A stretch of 64,000 bases of DNA from Chlorogloea purpurea SAG 13.99 (GTDB taxonomy: Bacteria; Cyanobacteriota; Cyanobacteriia; Cyanobacteriales; Microcystaceae): NCBI GenBank assembly GCA_016903695.1, contig JADQBB010000002.1, positions 87,993-151,992 of the forward strand, read 5' to 3'. Position 1 is the stretch's first letter. The number at the start of each line of letters is the position of its first letter. The position numbers and the translations under genes were made by a program. The notes beneath the pieces are model-generated. The model made no database searches. It worked only from the letters and a program-made list of their open reading frames with translations, and was not told the origin of the DNA. Positions 1 through 9,020 of this stretch are shown one piece after another.

Positions 1-1
1 T

Positions 2-124
2 GCCAAACAAAGAAATCTCATTCCTCAAGTTCAACCCGTTATGAATTCTTTGATCGACCAAGCGGGTTTTCGTGTCAGCCCCGGGCTATACCAGCGTGTC
101 TTAACCCTTTGTCAAGAAGATTAA
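2..124 (+). CDS. C-terminal fragment of a DUF3368 (PIN-like) protein
   Basis: The window opens inside a gene. Forty codons are visible before a TAA, ending RVSPGLYQRVLTLCQED. The pattern of a leucine/proline-led helix followed by GFRVSPGLYQ is typical of the C-terminus of DUF3368 proteins, PIN-domain-like putative toxins of VapBC-type pairs that are abundant in cyanobacteria. The catalytic acidic residues and any antitoxin partner lie to the left of the window, so activity cannot be judged. The identification rests on a short tail and is a family-level inference. Confidence 0.6.
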   Translation, partial: AKQRNLIPQVQPVMNSLIDQAGFRVSPGLYQRVLTLCQED

Positions 125-205
125 TATTAATCATAAGGTCGTAATCTTAATCATGGTCGGGTTTCGATACTATCCCAGGAGTATTCGGTCGAGCGGTAAA
201 TTAAT

Positions 206-967
206 TCAGACGAAAAAATTATCCGGCACATCCTGCCAGCGTCCGGGGCCGATCGCTTTAATCGCTTCTCTGAGATTAACATTCCCCGTGTACAACGCCC
301 GCCCTACGATTACCCCCGTCACTCCCGCGGGTTCTAATGACAGTAAACTCAATAAATCCGTCAGGGAACTAATACCGCCGGAGGCGATCACCGGAATATC
401 TATTTTGTGGGCTAATTCTCGTAAAGCGTTCAAGTTAGGCCCCGCTAAAGTGCCATCACGATGAATGTCCGTATAAATAATAGAAGCTGCCCCTGCCAGG
501 GCCATATCCCCCGCTAAGTCCGTCGCTTCTACGGACGAGGTTTCTAACCAACCTTTGACGGCTACTTTGCCATCGCGGGCATCGATACCGACGATGATCT
601 TACCGGGGAAAGCTTGACACAGTTCTTCTACTAAAGCGGGATTCTCTACCGCAACTGTGCCCAAAATTACCTGTTTCACACCTAGATCTAGCAATTGCTC
701 GACGCTAGTCCGATCTCTCAAACCTCCCCCCACCTGTACGGCTATGGGTAGGCTTTCAATTATTCTAGAGATAGTTGACAAATTAACCTGCTTACCCTCT
801 TTGGCTCCATCCAAGTCCACCAGGTGTAAGCGGGTAGCGCCCTGGGAAACCCAATCTCGAGCTACGGTGAGAGGGTCATCGTTGAAAACTTGAGATTGTT
901 CGTAATCGCCCTGATAAAGTCGGACACATTTTCCCTCTAAAATATCGATCGCCGGAATAACTTCCAT
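206..967 (-). CDS. hisA: HisA, phosphoribosylformimino-5-aminoimidazole carboxamide ribotide isomerase
   Basis: Fourth step of histidine synthesis: cytosolic (beta/alpha)8-barrel isomerase that opens the ProFAR ribose to PRFAR. The protein begins [20 protein letters not shown], the signature start of the family with the first catalytic Asp in PAIDIL. The second phosphate site is visible as IASGGISS followed by [12 protein letters not shown]. At 253 residues it has normal length. I chose ATG 967 over the in-frame ATG eight codons upstream (991) because homologues start at MEVIPAID; neither start has a clear Shine-Dalgarno. No other his gene is adjacent, as is usual for scattered cyanobacterial his genes. 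Confidence 0.95.
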   Translation of the reverse strand: MEVIPAIDILEGKCVRLYQGDYEQSQVFNDDPLTVARDWVSQGATRLHLVDLDGAKEGKQVNLSTISRIIESLPIAVQVGGGLRDRTSVEQLLDLGVKQVILGTVAVENPALVEELCQAFPGKIIVGIDARDGKVAVKGWLETSSVEATDLAGDMALAGAASIIYTDIHRDGTLAGPNLNALRELAHKIDIPVIASGGISSLTDLLSLLSLEPAGVTGVIVGRALYTGNVNLREAIKAIGPGRWQDVPDNFFV

Positions 968-1069
968 AATGTTGTTTTCGTTAATGACCAATATTCGATC
1001 GTACCGTATCCATTGTTAGGATAGAAACAAATAAGCGACAATGGGGCTAGGTTGTCTTAAGAAAAGTTG

Positions 1070-1633
1070 ATGAATAAAAGACCTCGGTATTCCTCTCCCC
1101 CCCCTCGTTCTCCCAACAGACCAGGCTATTCCGAGCCAGGGGGTGGAGGTGGTAAACCTAAATTGAATTACGGCACGATCGCCCTCTTCGGGGGCATTTT
1201 CGTCCTCGGTATGGGCGTGGGTATAGGCTTTAGTTCCACCGCCAGTTTTACCCCGGAAAACGTGGCATCGAGGGAGGTGATCGATCGTAGCGCCCCCAAC
1301 GCCGAAGTATGTGTACAATTTGGAGCCAGTGCGATCGTTACAGACATGAGGGTTTTCGTGACTCTCAACCCTTTTAACGTTTACGTTACCCAGCCGGTGA
1401 TGCAGCCCGGTTGCGTGTTGCGCCGTAACAACTGGTCGATTTTAGAACAACAAAACCTAGTTGATTCCAGGCAGGTCAATGATTGTAAGAATAGGATGAA
1501 TACTTTCGGATTCACCGGGCCGTTAGAAGCCAAGCCCAAAATCGATTGTATTTATCAAAACGAAGCTGCGGGCAACTTATTTATCAATCAACCTGGTGCT
1601 GTGGGGCCGCGTCCGGACACTAATAAATTTTAA
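1070..1633 (+). CDS. DUF3172 family membrane-anchored protein
   Basis: A 187-residue protein with a low-complexity proline/arginine/glycine N-terminus (about residues 1-30), one transmembrane helix (about 35-57, LNYGTIALFGGIFVLGMGVG), and a C-terminal domain with four conserved cysteines. This organisation, including the FNVYVTQPVMQPGCVLRRNNW block, matches the cyanobacterial DUF3172 family, whose function is unknown. The soluble domain probably faces the periplasm or lumen. ATG 1070 is preferred over TTG 1067. It is divergent from hisA, with about 100 bp between them holding the promoters. Confidence 0.75.
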   Translation: MNKRPRYSSPPPRSPNRPGYSEPGGGGGKPKLNYGTIALFGGIFVLGMGVGIGFSSTASFTPENVASREVIDRSAPNAEVCVQFGASAIVTDMRVFVTLNPFNVYVTQPVMQPGCVLRRNNWSILEQQNLVDSRQVNDCKNRMNTFGFTGPLEAKPKIDCIYQNEAAGNLFINQPGAVGPRPDTNKF

Positions 1634-1648
1634 TCATTCTGCCCGCTG

Positions 1649-1686
1649 GTCTGGAGATTTGGCTCCGAAAAAGCGCTCCTCCAGAC
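1649..1686 (+). terminator. Hairpin downstream of the DUF3172 gene
   Basis: Eight-base perfect inverted arms (GTCTGGAG / CTCCAGAC) enclose a GC-containing loop 16 bp after the stop codon. There is no T-run after the stem, so this is a possible factor-dependent terminator or 3' stabiliser rather than a classical intrinsic terminator. Confidence 0.35.
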
Positions 1687-1785
1687 TCATAAATTCTCCC
1701 GTGATAAAATTTGATGACCTTTAATGATACAAACACAGCAAACAAAGGGCATATTATTAAGTGTGATAATATATAACCTTTAATC

Positions 1786-2475
1786 ATGAATCAAGCACAG
1801 CTTATTCAACAAGCTAAACAACAGGACTTAGAGTCGATCAAAGCTCTCTTGAATCATAGCTTACAATCGAGGCGGGTCACGATCAGCGAAGTCACCCTCG
1901 AAAGAGAAAACTGTCTGGGCATTAAAATCATCTCCCGTAAAGTGCCCAATCAATACAAGCTTATTCCTTTTTTGCAAGAAGAATTTAATAGCCTCGGTAT
2001 ACCCAATATAGAAACGATCGAAGTCTACGGCTTGGCACATACATCCGAGGTACCCGCTTGGTCTGATAAGATCACCTTGAGTCAAGATTGGAAGATCGAA
2101 AATAATATCGGTAAATTAGACGCTTTACCCGTTCTGGAAGAGTCAGAAACGGAAACAGAGGGCGAAAGCGAAGAAACACCTGGAACTCAACCGGAACAAC
2201 CATCTCAACCGGTTTACGAATCCCCATACAAGTATCAAAATCCTCTAGAAAATCCCGCTGCCTTCGCGAATCCGGCGAGTCAGAAACAATCTACCTCGAT
2301 GGTTCCCCTCTTGGTGGCATTGGCTCTAGGGTTTGCTTGGGGCGTGGTAGTGGGTATACCGATCGGTTCGATGCACTCGATGAATAAAAGCGAGACTCCC
2401 GCGCCTTCTCCTTCTCCTTCTCCTTCTCCTTCTGCTACTGTATCGCCGTCGCCGGTTGCTTCACCTTCTCGTTAA
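1786..2475 (+). CDS. Conserved cyanobacterial hypothetical protein, C-terminal membrane anchor
   Basis: A 229-residue protein I cannot assign to a named function. Residues 1-105 form a small folded domain ([21 protein letters not shown] start, alternating beta/alpha character). An acidic linker rich in E/T/P follows (about 115-155). One transmembrane helix lies around residues 168-190 ([20 protein letters not shown]). The tail is low complexity, alternating Ser-Pro, encoded by a run of TCTCCT-like repeats near 2405-2435 that may slip. The N-terminal domain is likely cytoplasmic. The stop overlaps the stop of fabZ on the other strand by 4 bp. Confidence 0.6.
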   Translation: MNQAQLIQQAKQQDLESIKALLNHSLQSRRVTISEVTLERENCLGIKIISRKVPNQYKLIPFLQEEFNSLGIPNIETIEVYGLAHTSEVPAWSDKITLSQDWKIENNIGKLDALPVLEESETETEGESEETPGTQPEQPSQPVYESPYKYQNPLENPAAFANPASQKQSTSMVPLLVALALGFAWGVVVGIPIGSMHSMNKSETPAPSPSPSPSPSATVSPSPVASPSR

Positions 2476-2963
2476 TCGAGAACGGAAAACATCATTTCTG
2501 CTTGCACCGCTAATTGTCCATCCACAGAAGCTGATCCCTGCATTTTGGCAATGCGGTTCATTTTAAACGAGAGAAGTTCTACCGTCATGATCAATTGGTC
2601 TCCCGGTACGACGGGACGACGAAAACGAGTTTTATCAATGCCGGCAAAGGCGAAAAACTTGCCTTTCATATTGGGCAATAGGGTTAGTATCACCCCTCCC
2701 ACTTGTGCCATCGATTCCACGATCAACACCCCCGGCATCAAGGGACGCTGTGGAATATGGCCGGGGAAGAAAGGTTCATTGATAGTCACGTTCTTGAGAC
2801 CTACTGCTTTTTCCCCCGGAACATAATCGATAATTCGGTCTACTAGGGCGAAGGGGTAGCGATGGGGTAATAATTCTCGGATCTCTTCCACTGTAAACAC
2901 CGTTTTAGCGGGTGTTTGAGTTCCTAGTGTATTTGAGGCGATTTTCTCGGCGGCAGTAGTCAT
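2472..2963 (-). CDS. fabZ: FabZ, 3-hydroxyacyl-ACP dehydratase
   Basis: Dehydrates beta-hydroxyacyl-ACP in type II fatty acid synthesis and in making lipid A acyl chains. The hot-dog fold signature is complete: [13 protein letters not shown], the catalytic His in [16 protein letters not shown] and the catalytic Glu in [12 protein letters not shown]. Length is 163 residues, slightly extended at the N-terminus as in other cyanobacteria. lpxC and lpxA, often neighbours of fabZ in this phylum, are not beside it: both flanking genes are on the plus strand. Confidence 0.95.
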   Translation of the reverse strand: MTTAAEKIASNTLGTQTPAKTVFTVEEIRELLPHRYPFALVDRIIDYVPGEKAVGLKNVTINEPFFPGHIPQRPLMPGVLIVESMAQVGGVILTLLPNMKGKFFAFAGIDKTRFRRPVVPGDQLIMTVELLSFKMNRIAKMQGSASVDGQLAVQAEMMFSVLD

Positions 2964-3134
2964 GAATGGACGTTCAACAAGGGGTTAATAAATCTCTGCG
3001 ATCGTACATTATCTCATATTATCGAGCGACTCTTTCTTTTATAGTAATGAGTAGAGAGAAAAGAGAAGAAAGAATCCACCCCTCCCTGCTCCCTACTCGT
3101 TGTTCATTTCTGACTACTTTATGAGGCCAAACTA

Positions 3135-3533
3135 ATGTCCGGTGAACCGAAAAACCCCCAGAAACCTCAACCGCCTGAAATGCCCAACAAATCTTCTTTT
3201 GCCAATCCGGTGCCAGGATTTAAAAGAAGCCTATCTTCTAAAACCGATGATCACAAGGAACAGAAAAAACCGGCAATCAAGCGCCCCATCATCAAAGCAC
3301 AGATGCCCGCGATCGATAAGGTTGCAAGTGCTAATGGAGAGCTTTTCCGGCTCGGTGACACGGTTTTGGTCACGGAATTGGGACGCTCCACCCCAGGCTC
3401 GATCGAGCGTTTTTATGCCGATGCCAGTGGCGAGATCTGGGCCCAAATCAAGCCCTTAGAATCGGATAGCCTCTGTATCTGGCAACAAGCTTGTATCCAG
3501 AGCCGTTTATTGAGTAAAGAAGTTCTAGGGTGA
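3135..3533 (+). CDS. Hypothetical protein with disordered N-terminus
   Basis: A 132-residue protein. Residues 1-60 are rich in K, P, S and Q and probably disordered (PKNPQKPQPPEMPNKSS). Residues 65-132 look folded, with an SH3/KOW-like beta pattern (LFRLGDTVLVTELGRSTPG, EIWAQIKPL). I do not recognise a named family and no catalytic motif is visible. An overlapping frame starting at 3142 is open for 105 codons but has the composition of a shadow. Start ATG 3135 follows the intergenic region after the divergent fabZ. Confidence 0.55.
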   Translation: MSGEPKNPQKPQPPEMPNKSSFANPVPGFKRSLSSKTDDHKEQKKPAIKRPIIKAQMPAIDKVASANGELFRLGDTVLVTELGRSTPGSIERFYADASGEIWAQIKPLESDSLCIWQQACIQSRLLSKEVLG

Positions 3534-3686
3534 AAATTTTTGGCGTATCATTAAAAAATGTTATGGCTAGCCGTCGATACTGCTCAACAACTAACCATTC
3601 ACTAATGCTATGCATCCGCTTTTTGAATCCTGTTAATATCTTCCCTTTTTAAAAAATATTAAACGATAATCATAATCACAACATTG

Positions 3687-3702
3687 TGTGAAATTAATCA
3701 CA
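3687..3702 (+). promoter_or_regulatory. CRP-type binding site 1 (TGTGA-N6-TCACA)
   Basis: TGTGAAATTAATCACA is an exact match to the cAMP-receptor core TGTGA-N6-TCACA, extended by one more complementary base on each side. Cyanobacterial SyCRP1 recognises the same core. It lies 134 bp upstream of the alpha/beta hydrolase start. Confidence 0.55.
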
Positions 3703-3709
3703 CTAGGCT

Positions 3710-3725
3710 TGTGATCTAGATCATC
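3710..3725 (+). promoter_or_regulatory. CRP-type binding site 2 (TGTGATCTAGATCATC)
   Basis: Left half TGTGA and spacer TCTAGA equal the ideal E. coli CRP site; the right half is TCATC instead of TCACA. TGATCTAGATCA (3712-3723) is a perfect palindrome. Its centre is 23 bp from the centre of site 1, close to two helical turns, so two dimers could bind on the same DNA face. Confidence 0.5.
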
Positions 3726-3835
3726 ACCCATATAGAAGAGAGCGATAAAATTTCCCAGGCTCGATCGCCAATTTTAAACTTGCTGAAAATTACGTTACAA
3801 TTTTTAATATTCCTTAATAAATATACAAGAAAGCG

Positions 3836-4717
3836 ATGCAAGCCACATCCGCCGTTGACCGTATTTCCCCGCCGAGCAACTATTGGCAATGGCAAGACTA
3901 CAATATCCATTATGTACGATCGGGCAACGTGCGAGATAATCAGCCGCCCCTGTTACTAATACACGGTTTCGGGGCCTCGACGGATCACTGGCGTAAAAAT
4001 ATAGCACAACTGCAAGAAAATCACGAAGTTTGGGCGATCGATCTTCTCGGCTTCGGACGTTCAGCTAAACCTAACCGAGAGTATAGCGGCGGATTGTGGC
4101 GGGATCAAGTGACTCACTTCATCACCGAGATCATCAAGAAACCTGTTATCTTAGCCGGTAATTCCCTTGGGGGGTACGTGGCGCTTTGCGTGGCGGCCGA
4201 GTGCCCCGAAAAAGCTAAAGGGGTGATTTTACTCAACAGTGCGGGGCCATTCAGTGATACGGTGACTAACGAACCCAACGCCCTACAGAAGTTAATCCGT
4301 GGTGTACTCCTCCAACCATGGGCGAGTTACTTATTATTCCAATACGTGCGCCAGAAAAGTAACATCCGCAAAACCCTACTGAAAGTTTATCTAGATCCGG
4401 CTGCAGTTACCGAGGAATTAATAGAGGACATATATCGCCCTTCCTGCGACCCAGGGGCAGTGGAAGTATTCGCCGCCGTCTTTAAAAGCCCCCAAGGGGA
4501 AAAAATCGACACCTTACTGCAGAAACTAACCCACCCACTCTTGCTATTGTGGGGAGAAAAAGACCCGTGGATCGACGCTAGGAGTCGGGGGGAAAAATTC
4601 CGTCAATATTACCCCTCATTAACCGAACACTATTTGCAAGCCGGTCATTGCCCCCACGATGAAATACCCGAACAAATTAACGCTCTCATCAGTGGTTGGA
4701 TGGACGAGAATTTTTAA
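3836..4717 (+). CDS. Alpha/beta fold hydrolase
   Basis: A 293-residue alpha/beta hydrolase. Oxyanion-hole motif LLIHGFGAS (about residues 42-50), nucleophile elbow ILAGNSLGGYVA with Ser in GNSLGG, acid in LWGEKDPWID, and His in AGHCPHDEIPE. The cap is helical. Substrate is not evident. The closest general type is the single-domain hydrolases common in cyanobacteria and plastids, sometimes linked to lipid or pigment metabolism. A possible CRP control region lies about 110-150 bp upstream. No operon partner: ftsZ converges from the right 41 bp away. Confidence 0.85.
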   Translation: MQATSAVDRISPPSNYWQWQDYNIHYVRSGNVRDNQPPLLLIHGFGASTDHWRKNIAQLQENHEVWAIDLLGFGRSAKPNREYSGGLWRDQVTHFITEIIKKPVILAGNSLGGYVALCVAAECPEKAKGVILLNSAGPFSDTVTNEPNALQKLIRGVLLQPWASYLLFQYVRQKSNIRKTLLKVYLDPAAVTEELIEDIYRPSCDPGAVEVFAAVFKSPQGEKIDTLLQKLTHPLLLLWGEKDPWIDARSRGEKFRQYYPSLTEHYLQAGHCPHDEIPEQINALISGWMDENF

Positions 4718-4758
4718 CGCGGGAACTCCCCCACCCGAAATATCACGAACGGTGATCT

Positions 4759-5994
4759 TTATCTAGGGCGACGGCCGCGGAGGAAGTCGGGAATATCCAA
4801 TCCGGGCGATCGACTATCTACTGGCCCACTCGTGGGGGGCGGCGTCGGGATCACGGGTTGACTTACTTTCGTACCGGGGCCTCTTGTGGGAGTATCTCCG
4901 CTGAAACCCGTGGCGATCACGGTTACTCTAATTTCGCCCTGCATCTTCTCGTCGATTACCGCACCGAAAATAATATTAGCGTTGGGGTCTACGGACTCGT
5001 AAATTATTTCTGCGGCAGCGTTAACTTCGTGGAGAGTTAAATCGCTACCACCGGTGATATTAAATACTACGCCCTTAGCTCCTTCTATGGATGATTCTAA
5101 GAGGGGGGAAGAGATGGCGGCTGTGGCTCCTTCCTTGGCCCTTGATTTACCCGAACCGATACCGATGCCCATCAAAGCCGAACCCGCATCGGCCATGACG
5201 GCGCGCACGTCGGCGAAATCGACATTCACCAGCCCTGGAATCGTAATAATATCGGAAATACCTTGCACCCCCTGTCGGAGAATATCATCGGCGACGCGGA
5301 AAGCCTCTTGTAAAGGAGTGTCGGCGGGTATTACCTCTAATAGCTTGTTATTGGGAATGACGATCAAGGTATCTACCCGACTTTGTAAGCCGCCGATACC
5401 ATCTTCCGCCTGATTGGTGCGCCGCCGCCCCTCGAATGTAAAGGGACGGGTCACTACACCCACCGTCAGACACCCCATTTCTTTAGCTATTTCTGCCACT
5501 ATGGGAGCCGCTCCCGTACCGGTGCCGCCGCCCATACCGGCGGTGATGAATACTAGATCTGTATTTTCTAAGGCTTGAGCGATTTCATCGCGCGATTCTT
5601 CCGCCGCCTTCTGACCGATGGAAGGATTTCCCCCCGCCCCCAAACCCCTGGTCAATTTCTGACCTATCTGTAGTCTCTGGGAAGCTGACGAGTGGGCTAA
5701 AGCTTGGGCATCTGTGTTGATCGTCCAGAATTCTATCCCGGCTACACCGTTAGCGATCATCCGGTTTACTGCATTACAGCCGCCGCCGCCTACGCCGATG
5801 ACTTTGATTCTGGCTACGTTACTAGGTACGATCGTATTATGATAGGAGCTATCCTTGGGTTTCATGGGCGGTTCGTTAATTCGAGGTAGGCCAGTATTCA
5901 TGATGGCATTATAATCCTCATCAGTGAATAGCTCCGGATCTTCGTTATTATTTAAAATAGAGTCACTTGTAACTTTATGATTTTTGGCTGTCAT
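4759..5994 (-). CDS. ftsZ: FtsZ, tubulin-like cell division GTPase
   Basis: Polymerises with GTP to form the mid-cell Z-ring. The protein has an extended N-terminal tail of about 60 residues, as in other cyanobacteria. The GTPase core starts [19 protein letters not shown], with the tubulin signature [13 protein letters not shown] proline-rich linker follows, then the conserved C-terminal peptide [13 protein letters not shown] that binds partner proteins. Length is 411 residues. ftsQ lies 151 bp upstream on the same strand, the usual cyanobacterial order, but ftsA is absent as expected. Confidence 0.97.
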   Translation of the reverse strand: MTAKNHKVTSDSILNNNEDPELFTDEDYNAIMNTGLPRINEPPMKPKDSSYHNTIVPSNVARIKVIGVGGGGCNAVNRMIANGVAGIEFWTINTDAQALAHSSASQRLQIGQKLTRGLGAGGNPSIGQKAAEESRDEIAQALENTDLVFITAGMGGGTGTGAAPIVAEIAKEMGCLTVGVVTRPFTFEGRRRTNQAEDGIGGLQSRVDTLIVIPNNKLLEVIPADTPLQEAFRVADDILRQGVQGISDIITIPGLVNVDFADVRAVMADAGSALMGIGIGSGKSRAKEGATAAISSPLLESSIEGAKGVVFNITGGSDLTLHEVNAAAEIIYESVDPNANIIFGAVIDEKMQGEIRVTVIATGFSGDTPTRGPGTKVSQPVIPTPPPTSGPVDSRSPGLDIPDFLRGRRPR

Positions 5995-6145
5995 CGCAGT
6001 ATTACTTAATTTAGTACACAGTTAACTTATGGGTTTGGTTTTACTTATACTATGTTATTTATAGACTACAAGTTGATTGGTTGGGGTCTATTTTAGTTGG
6101 GAAGTTTTTCCATTGTAAGTTATTAAGTTGTCAATATATATCTCT

Positions 6146-6943
6146 TTAGATACTTTCTTTCTCCTTTATCTTGTCGACTTTCGGTTTCAGTTGAATACTC
6201 GGTGAATCGGGATTTCTCAAATCAACGTAAAGTATATCCTTCGTCGCTACTTTCCCATTGACTTGAGCGATTCTGGCCAAAGTATTTAACTTCTTGACCA
6301 ATAGGTTATCGTTGGCCCCCAAGTAAACTTTGCCCAGAGAAGTATCTAGTACCAAATTACTAGGTTCTTGCCAATTAACGCTTGATATTTTCACCGGAAA
6401 GTTACCGAGTAAACTATAAAGTTTCTGCCAAGAGGTTTGATATTGATTTTGATAGCCGATAACTTTCAAAGGAGGGGATTGGGGAAAAAATGGGGTACGG
6501 GAATAATAAGATAAAGGAATTACCACACCCCTATCATCAAGATAAGATGGGTTGCGGGGGGCGGGTATTAAAGCTACAGGTTGCCTCTCGGCGACGGTAA
6601 CGATAATCTTGGGGGGCAATAATTGGCGACTGACCTCCACTGATGCAATGGGGGGTATGGCGGCTAAATTAGCCGTCAGCGGCGAAGTGGACAAACGCCA
6701 GATCGACTTGGGATAGGATACTTTCAGACAGTTGCGGATCAGCTCGGCTGATAGGAGATGATTGCCCCGCACCTCAATCTGATCCGCACTAGCTATAGAC
6801 CAATAGGGTAAGGACATGGCCCAAGATAAACCCGCCGCCATGGCCGTGATGCAGGCGAAACGAGCGATCGATTGCCAAACCTTCTGACGGCGCTGGGATT
6901 TGAGCTGGTTTCGTCTTTCCTTCAACTGATTGGAAGTCGCCAT
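6146..6943 (-). CDS. ftsQ: FtsQ-type cell division protein (POTRA domain)
   Basis: Bitopic inner-membrane divisome protein. It has a basic cytoplasmic N-terminus (KERRNQLKSQRRQKVW), one transmembrane helix (about residues 27-50, ARFACITAMAAGLSWAMSLPYW), then a POTRA domain (IEVRGNHLLSAELIRNCL ... IASVEVSRQLLPPKIIVTVAERQPVALI) and the beta domain with YLDDRGVVIPLS. Length 265 residues fits the family. Sequence similarity to E. coli FtsQ is low, but architecture and position directly upstream of ftsZ support the call. Confidence 0.88.
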   Translation of the reverse strand: MATSNQLKERRNQLKSQRRQKVWQSIARFACITAMAAGLSWAMSLPYWSIASADQIEVRGNHLLSAELIRNCLKVSYPKSIWRLSTSPLTANLAAIPPIASVEVSRQLLPPKIIVTVAERQPVALIPAPRNPSYLDDRGVVIPLSYYSRTPFFPQSPPLKVIGYQNQYQTSWQKLYSLLGNFPVKISSVNWQEPSNLVLDTSLGKVYLGANDNLLVKKLNTLARIAQVNGKVATKDILYVDLRNPDSPSIQLKPKVDKIKEKESI

Positions 6944-7150
6944 ATATTTAAGGAGGATTAATCATAACTAGACTATCAGAGATGTTATAACAGTAATAGC
7001 CAAACTCTGAAAACATAGCAATCCACAGCCGCCCCGAAGTCAAACCCTGAAAACCAAAAAGATCGTGAAGACGGCAAAGGACTCAATCAGGTACTGTGTT
7101 AAAGTGAGCAGAAAGAGTGAGAGCTAAACTTTTACACCCAAAAATCGCTT

Positions 7151-8440
7151 ATGGTCATGACAAAACGCGGGCTGGTATTAGGTGCGACGGCATTGGTACT
7201 AACAACGGTAGCAGTTACGGGGGCGGGACTGAGAATGTCCAAGAGTCAAGCTTTTTTCCAAGAAAGCCCCAAAGAATTAATCGATGAAGTATGGCAGATC
7301 ATCAATCGTACTTACTTGGATGGGACATTCAATCAAACTGACTGGAAAGCAACCCGCAGCCAATATTTAAGCCGTTCATACGCCAACCAAGAAGAAGCGT
7401 ATAAAGCGGTCAGGGAAATGTTAAAGACCCTCCAAGATCCCTACACTCGCTTCATGGACCCCAGCGAGTTCAAAAATATGCAGATCGATACTTCGGGGGA
7501 ATTAACAGGAGTAGGTATTCAAATTACCAAGGATGAAAAATCCAAACAGTTGATCGTGGTATCTCCCATCGAAGGTAGCCCCGCGGCTAAAGCCGGGGTG
7601 ATGAGCAAAGACATCATCGTGGAAATCGATGGCAAAAACGCCGAGAAACTAGAACTAGAACAAGCAGTGAACCTGATTCGCGGTAAGGCGGGCACTCAAG
7701 TTAACATTACCGTTCAACGGGGAGATAAAAAAGTTAATTTCACCCTCACCAGGAGCAAAATAGAAATTCACCCGGTGCGGGCCAGGGTGGAAGACAGTCC
7801 CGCGGGTAAGATCGGCTATATCCGTCTGAACCAATTCAGCGCCCAAGCCAGTCAAGATATGCGGAACGCAATCACTGACTTGGAAAGCAAAGGCGTGAAA
7901 GGTTACGTGCTAGATTTACGCTCTAATCCGGGGGGATTACTGTACGCTAGTGTGGAAATAGCGAAAATGTGGATTCCCGATGGCTTGATCGTCTCCACCG
8001 TCGATAGACAGGGAGAAAGAGAAGTGCAACAGGCCGACAATAAAGCTCTCACCGATAAACCTTTAGTTGTCTTGGTTAATGGTGGCTCGGCCAGTGCCAG
8101 CGAAATTCTCTCCGGGGCGTTACAAGATCATCACCGGGGAACGATCGTGGGGACGAAAACTTTCGGTAAAGGTTTGGTGCAATCGGTACGCGGTCTCGAA
8201 GATGGTTCGGGCTTGGCGGTGACGATCGCTAAATACCTCACCCCCAGCGGCAAGGATATTAATAAAGATGGTATTCACCCGGATGTAGTTTATGATCTCA
8301 GCGATGCTGATCGTAAGGCTCTACAACAAGCCCAAGAGAAAATAGGCACTTTCGACGATCCTCAATTCGCTAAAGGCTTTGAAGTTCTCAAACCGGAAAT
8401 TGAGAAAACGGCTAAAAAAGGCGCTCAAGCCACCAAGTAA
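7151..8440 (+). CDS. S41 carboxyl-terminal processing protease (CtpB/CtpC type)
   Basis: A secreted or membrane-anchored serine protease of the tail-specific (Prc/Ctp) family; the paralogue CtpA matures photosystem II D1. The N-terminus is a signal/anchor (GLVLGATALVLTTVAVTGAG). A PDZ domain spans about residues 105-195 (TGVGIQITKD ... SPAAKAGVMSKDIIVEIDG). The S41 core has YVLDLRSNPGGLL and the nucleophile Ser in VNGGSASASEILSGALQDH with the Lys in TKTFGKGLVQS, completing the Ser-Lys dyad. At 429 residues it fits CtpB/CtpC rather than the D1-processing CtpA, but I cannot separate these without an alignment. ATG 7157 is an alternative start. Confidence 0.9.
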   Translation: MVMTKRGLVLGATALVLTTVAVTGAGLRMSKSQAFFQESPKELIDEVWQIINRTYLDGTFNQTDWKATRSQYLSRSYANQEEAYKAVREMLKTLQDPYTRFMDPSEFKNMQIDTSGELTGVGIQITKDEKSKQLIVVSPIEGSPAAKAGVMSKDIIVEIDGKNAEKLELEQAVNLIRGKAGTQVNITVQRGDKKVNFTLTRSKIEIHPVRARVEDSPAGKIGYIRLNQFSAQASQDMRNAITDLESKGVKGYVLDLRSNPGGLLYASVEIAKMWIPDGLIVSTVDRQGEREVQQADNKALTDKPLVVLVNGGSASASEILSGALQDHHRGTIVGTKTFGKGLVQSVRGLEDGSGLAVTIAKYLTPSGKDINKDGIHPDVVYDLSDADRKALQQAQEKIGTFDDPQFAKGFEVLKPEIEKTAKKGAQATK

Positions 8441-8448
8441 ACCCGATG

Positions 8449-8471
8449 GACTCTCTCCACCGGGGAGAGTC
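8449..8471 (+). terminator. Hairpin after the Ctp protease gene
   Basis: GACTCTC / GAGAGTC arms with additional C-G pairs inside form a strong short hairpin nine bases after the stop. The downstream sequence is G-rich and lacks a T-run, so termination here is only plausible. Confidence 0.4.
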
Positions 8472-8501
8472 GGGGCAAAATAACCAAATTAACCGATCGA
8501 G

Positions 8502-8873
8502 ATGGCCCATCAAGAACTAAAAGCCCGAACGGAACGACTACACCAACTGAGAGTATACGGTCGTTGGGGTTTAGTATTACTTTCTTGGTTGGTTATAGTA
8601 CCTTGGAGTTTATGGGCGTTAAGAGAAGACATCAGTCTTTTGAAGACTTATTTCACTTGGGCCAGTTTACGCTACACGATTATTTATAATTTTTGGCCGG
8701 TGGCAGGTTTAGCTTATTGTCTCGCCATAACAGTCAGTTCTTTACTATGGCAGGGCAGAAATATAATCTGGGGCATACCAGCTAAAGAAAGACAGCAATT
8801 AGAAAACGGAGTGGAGCGAATACAACGGGCAGGGCCGAGTCATCCTCTCTGGCGTTGGATAATTCAAAAATAG
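8502..8873 (+). CDS. Small two-helix membrane protein
   Basis: A 123-residue protein with two predicted transmembrane helices (about residues 22-42, WGLVLLSWLVIVPWSLWAL, and about 62-84, NFWPVAGLAYCLAITVSSLLW). The N-terminus is basic and amphipathic, and the C-terminal tail is soluble. I do not recognise a named family; similar small tryptophan-rich membrane proteins are common near thylakoid or envelope genes. Start ATG 8502 lies 61 bp after the protease stop. It might share a transcript with the protease gene. Confidence 0.6.
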   Translation: MAHQELKARTERLHQLRVYGRWGLVLLSWLVIVPWSLWALREDISLLKTYFTWASLRYTIIYNFWPVAGLAYCLAITVSSLLWQGRNIIWGIPAKERQQLENGVERIQRAGPSHPLWRWIIQK

Positions 8874-8887
8874 TTAATAGCTTTTTC

Positions 8888-9020
8888 TTTTCGGGGCAGC
8901 TTGGACAAAGTTACGACTCACGGCCCCCCTCTTAATATGGCACAATGAGAAACAGTGGTTTTGCTCGTAATTAAAATAATTATTGTTCTATGACTGTGAC
9001 TCTCCAAGCTGCCCCGAAAA
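8888..9020 (+). promoter_or_regulatory. Long-range perfect inverted repeat spanning the chlI start
   Basis: Positions 8888-8905 (TTTTCGGGGCAGCTTGGA) are the exact reverse complement of 9003-9020, which lie in codons 5-11 of chlI. The 97-nt loop holds the start codon at 8990. If transcription starts upstream of 8888, the mRNA could form an 18-bp stem closing the translation start region. Pairing is seen directly; function is inferred. Confidence 0.55.

Larger units (their letters stand above)
3534..3835. other. Intergenic region with CRP-like sites
   Basis: About 300 bp, AT-rich, with no credible gene. The right half carries two CRP-type palindromes described separately. The left half shows only T- and A-runs. 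Confidence 0.6.
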
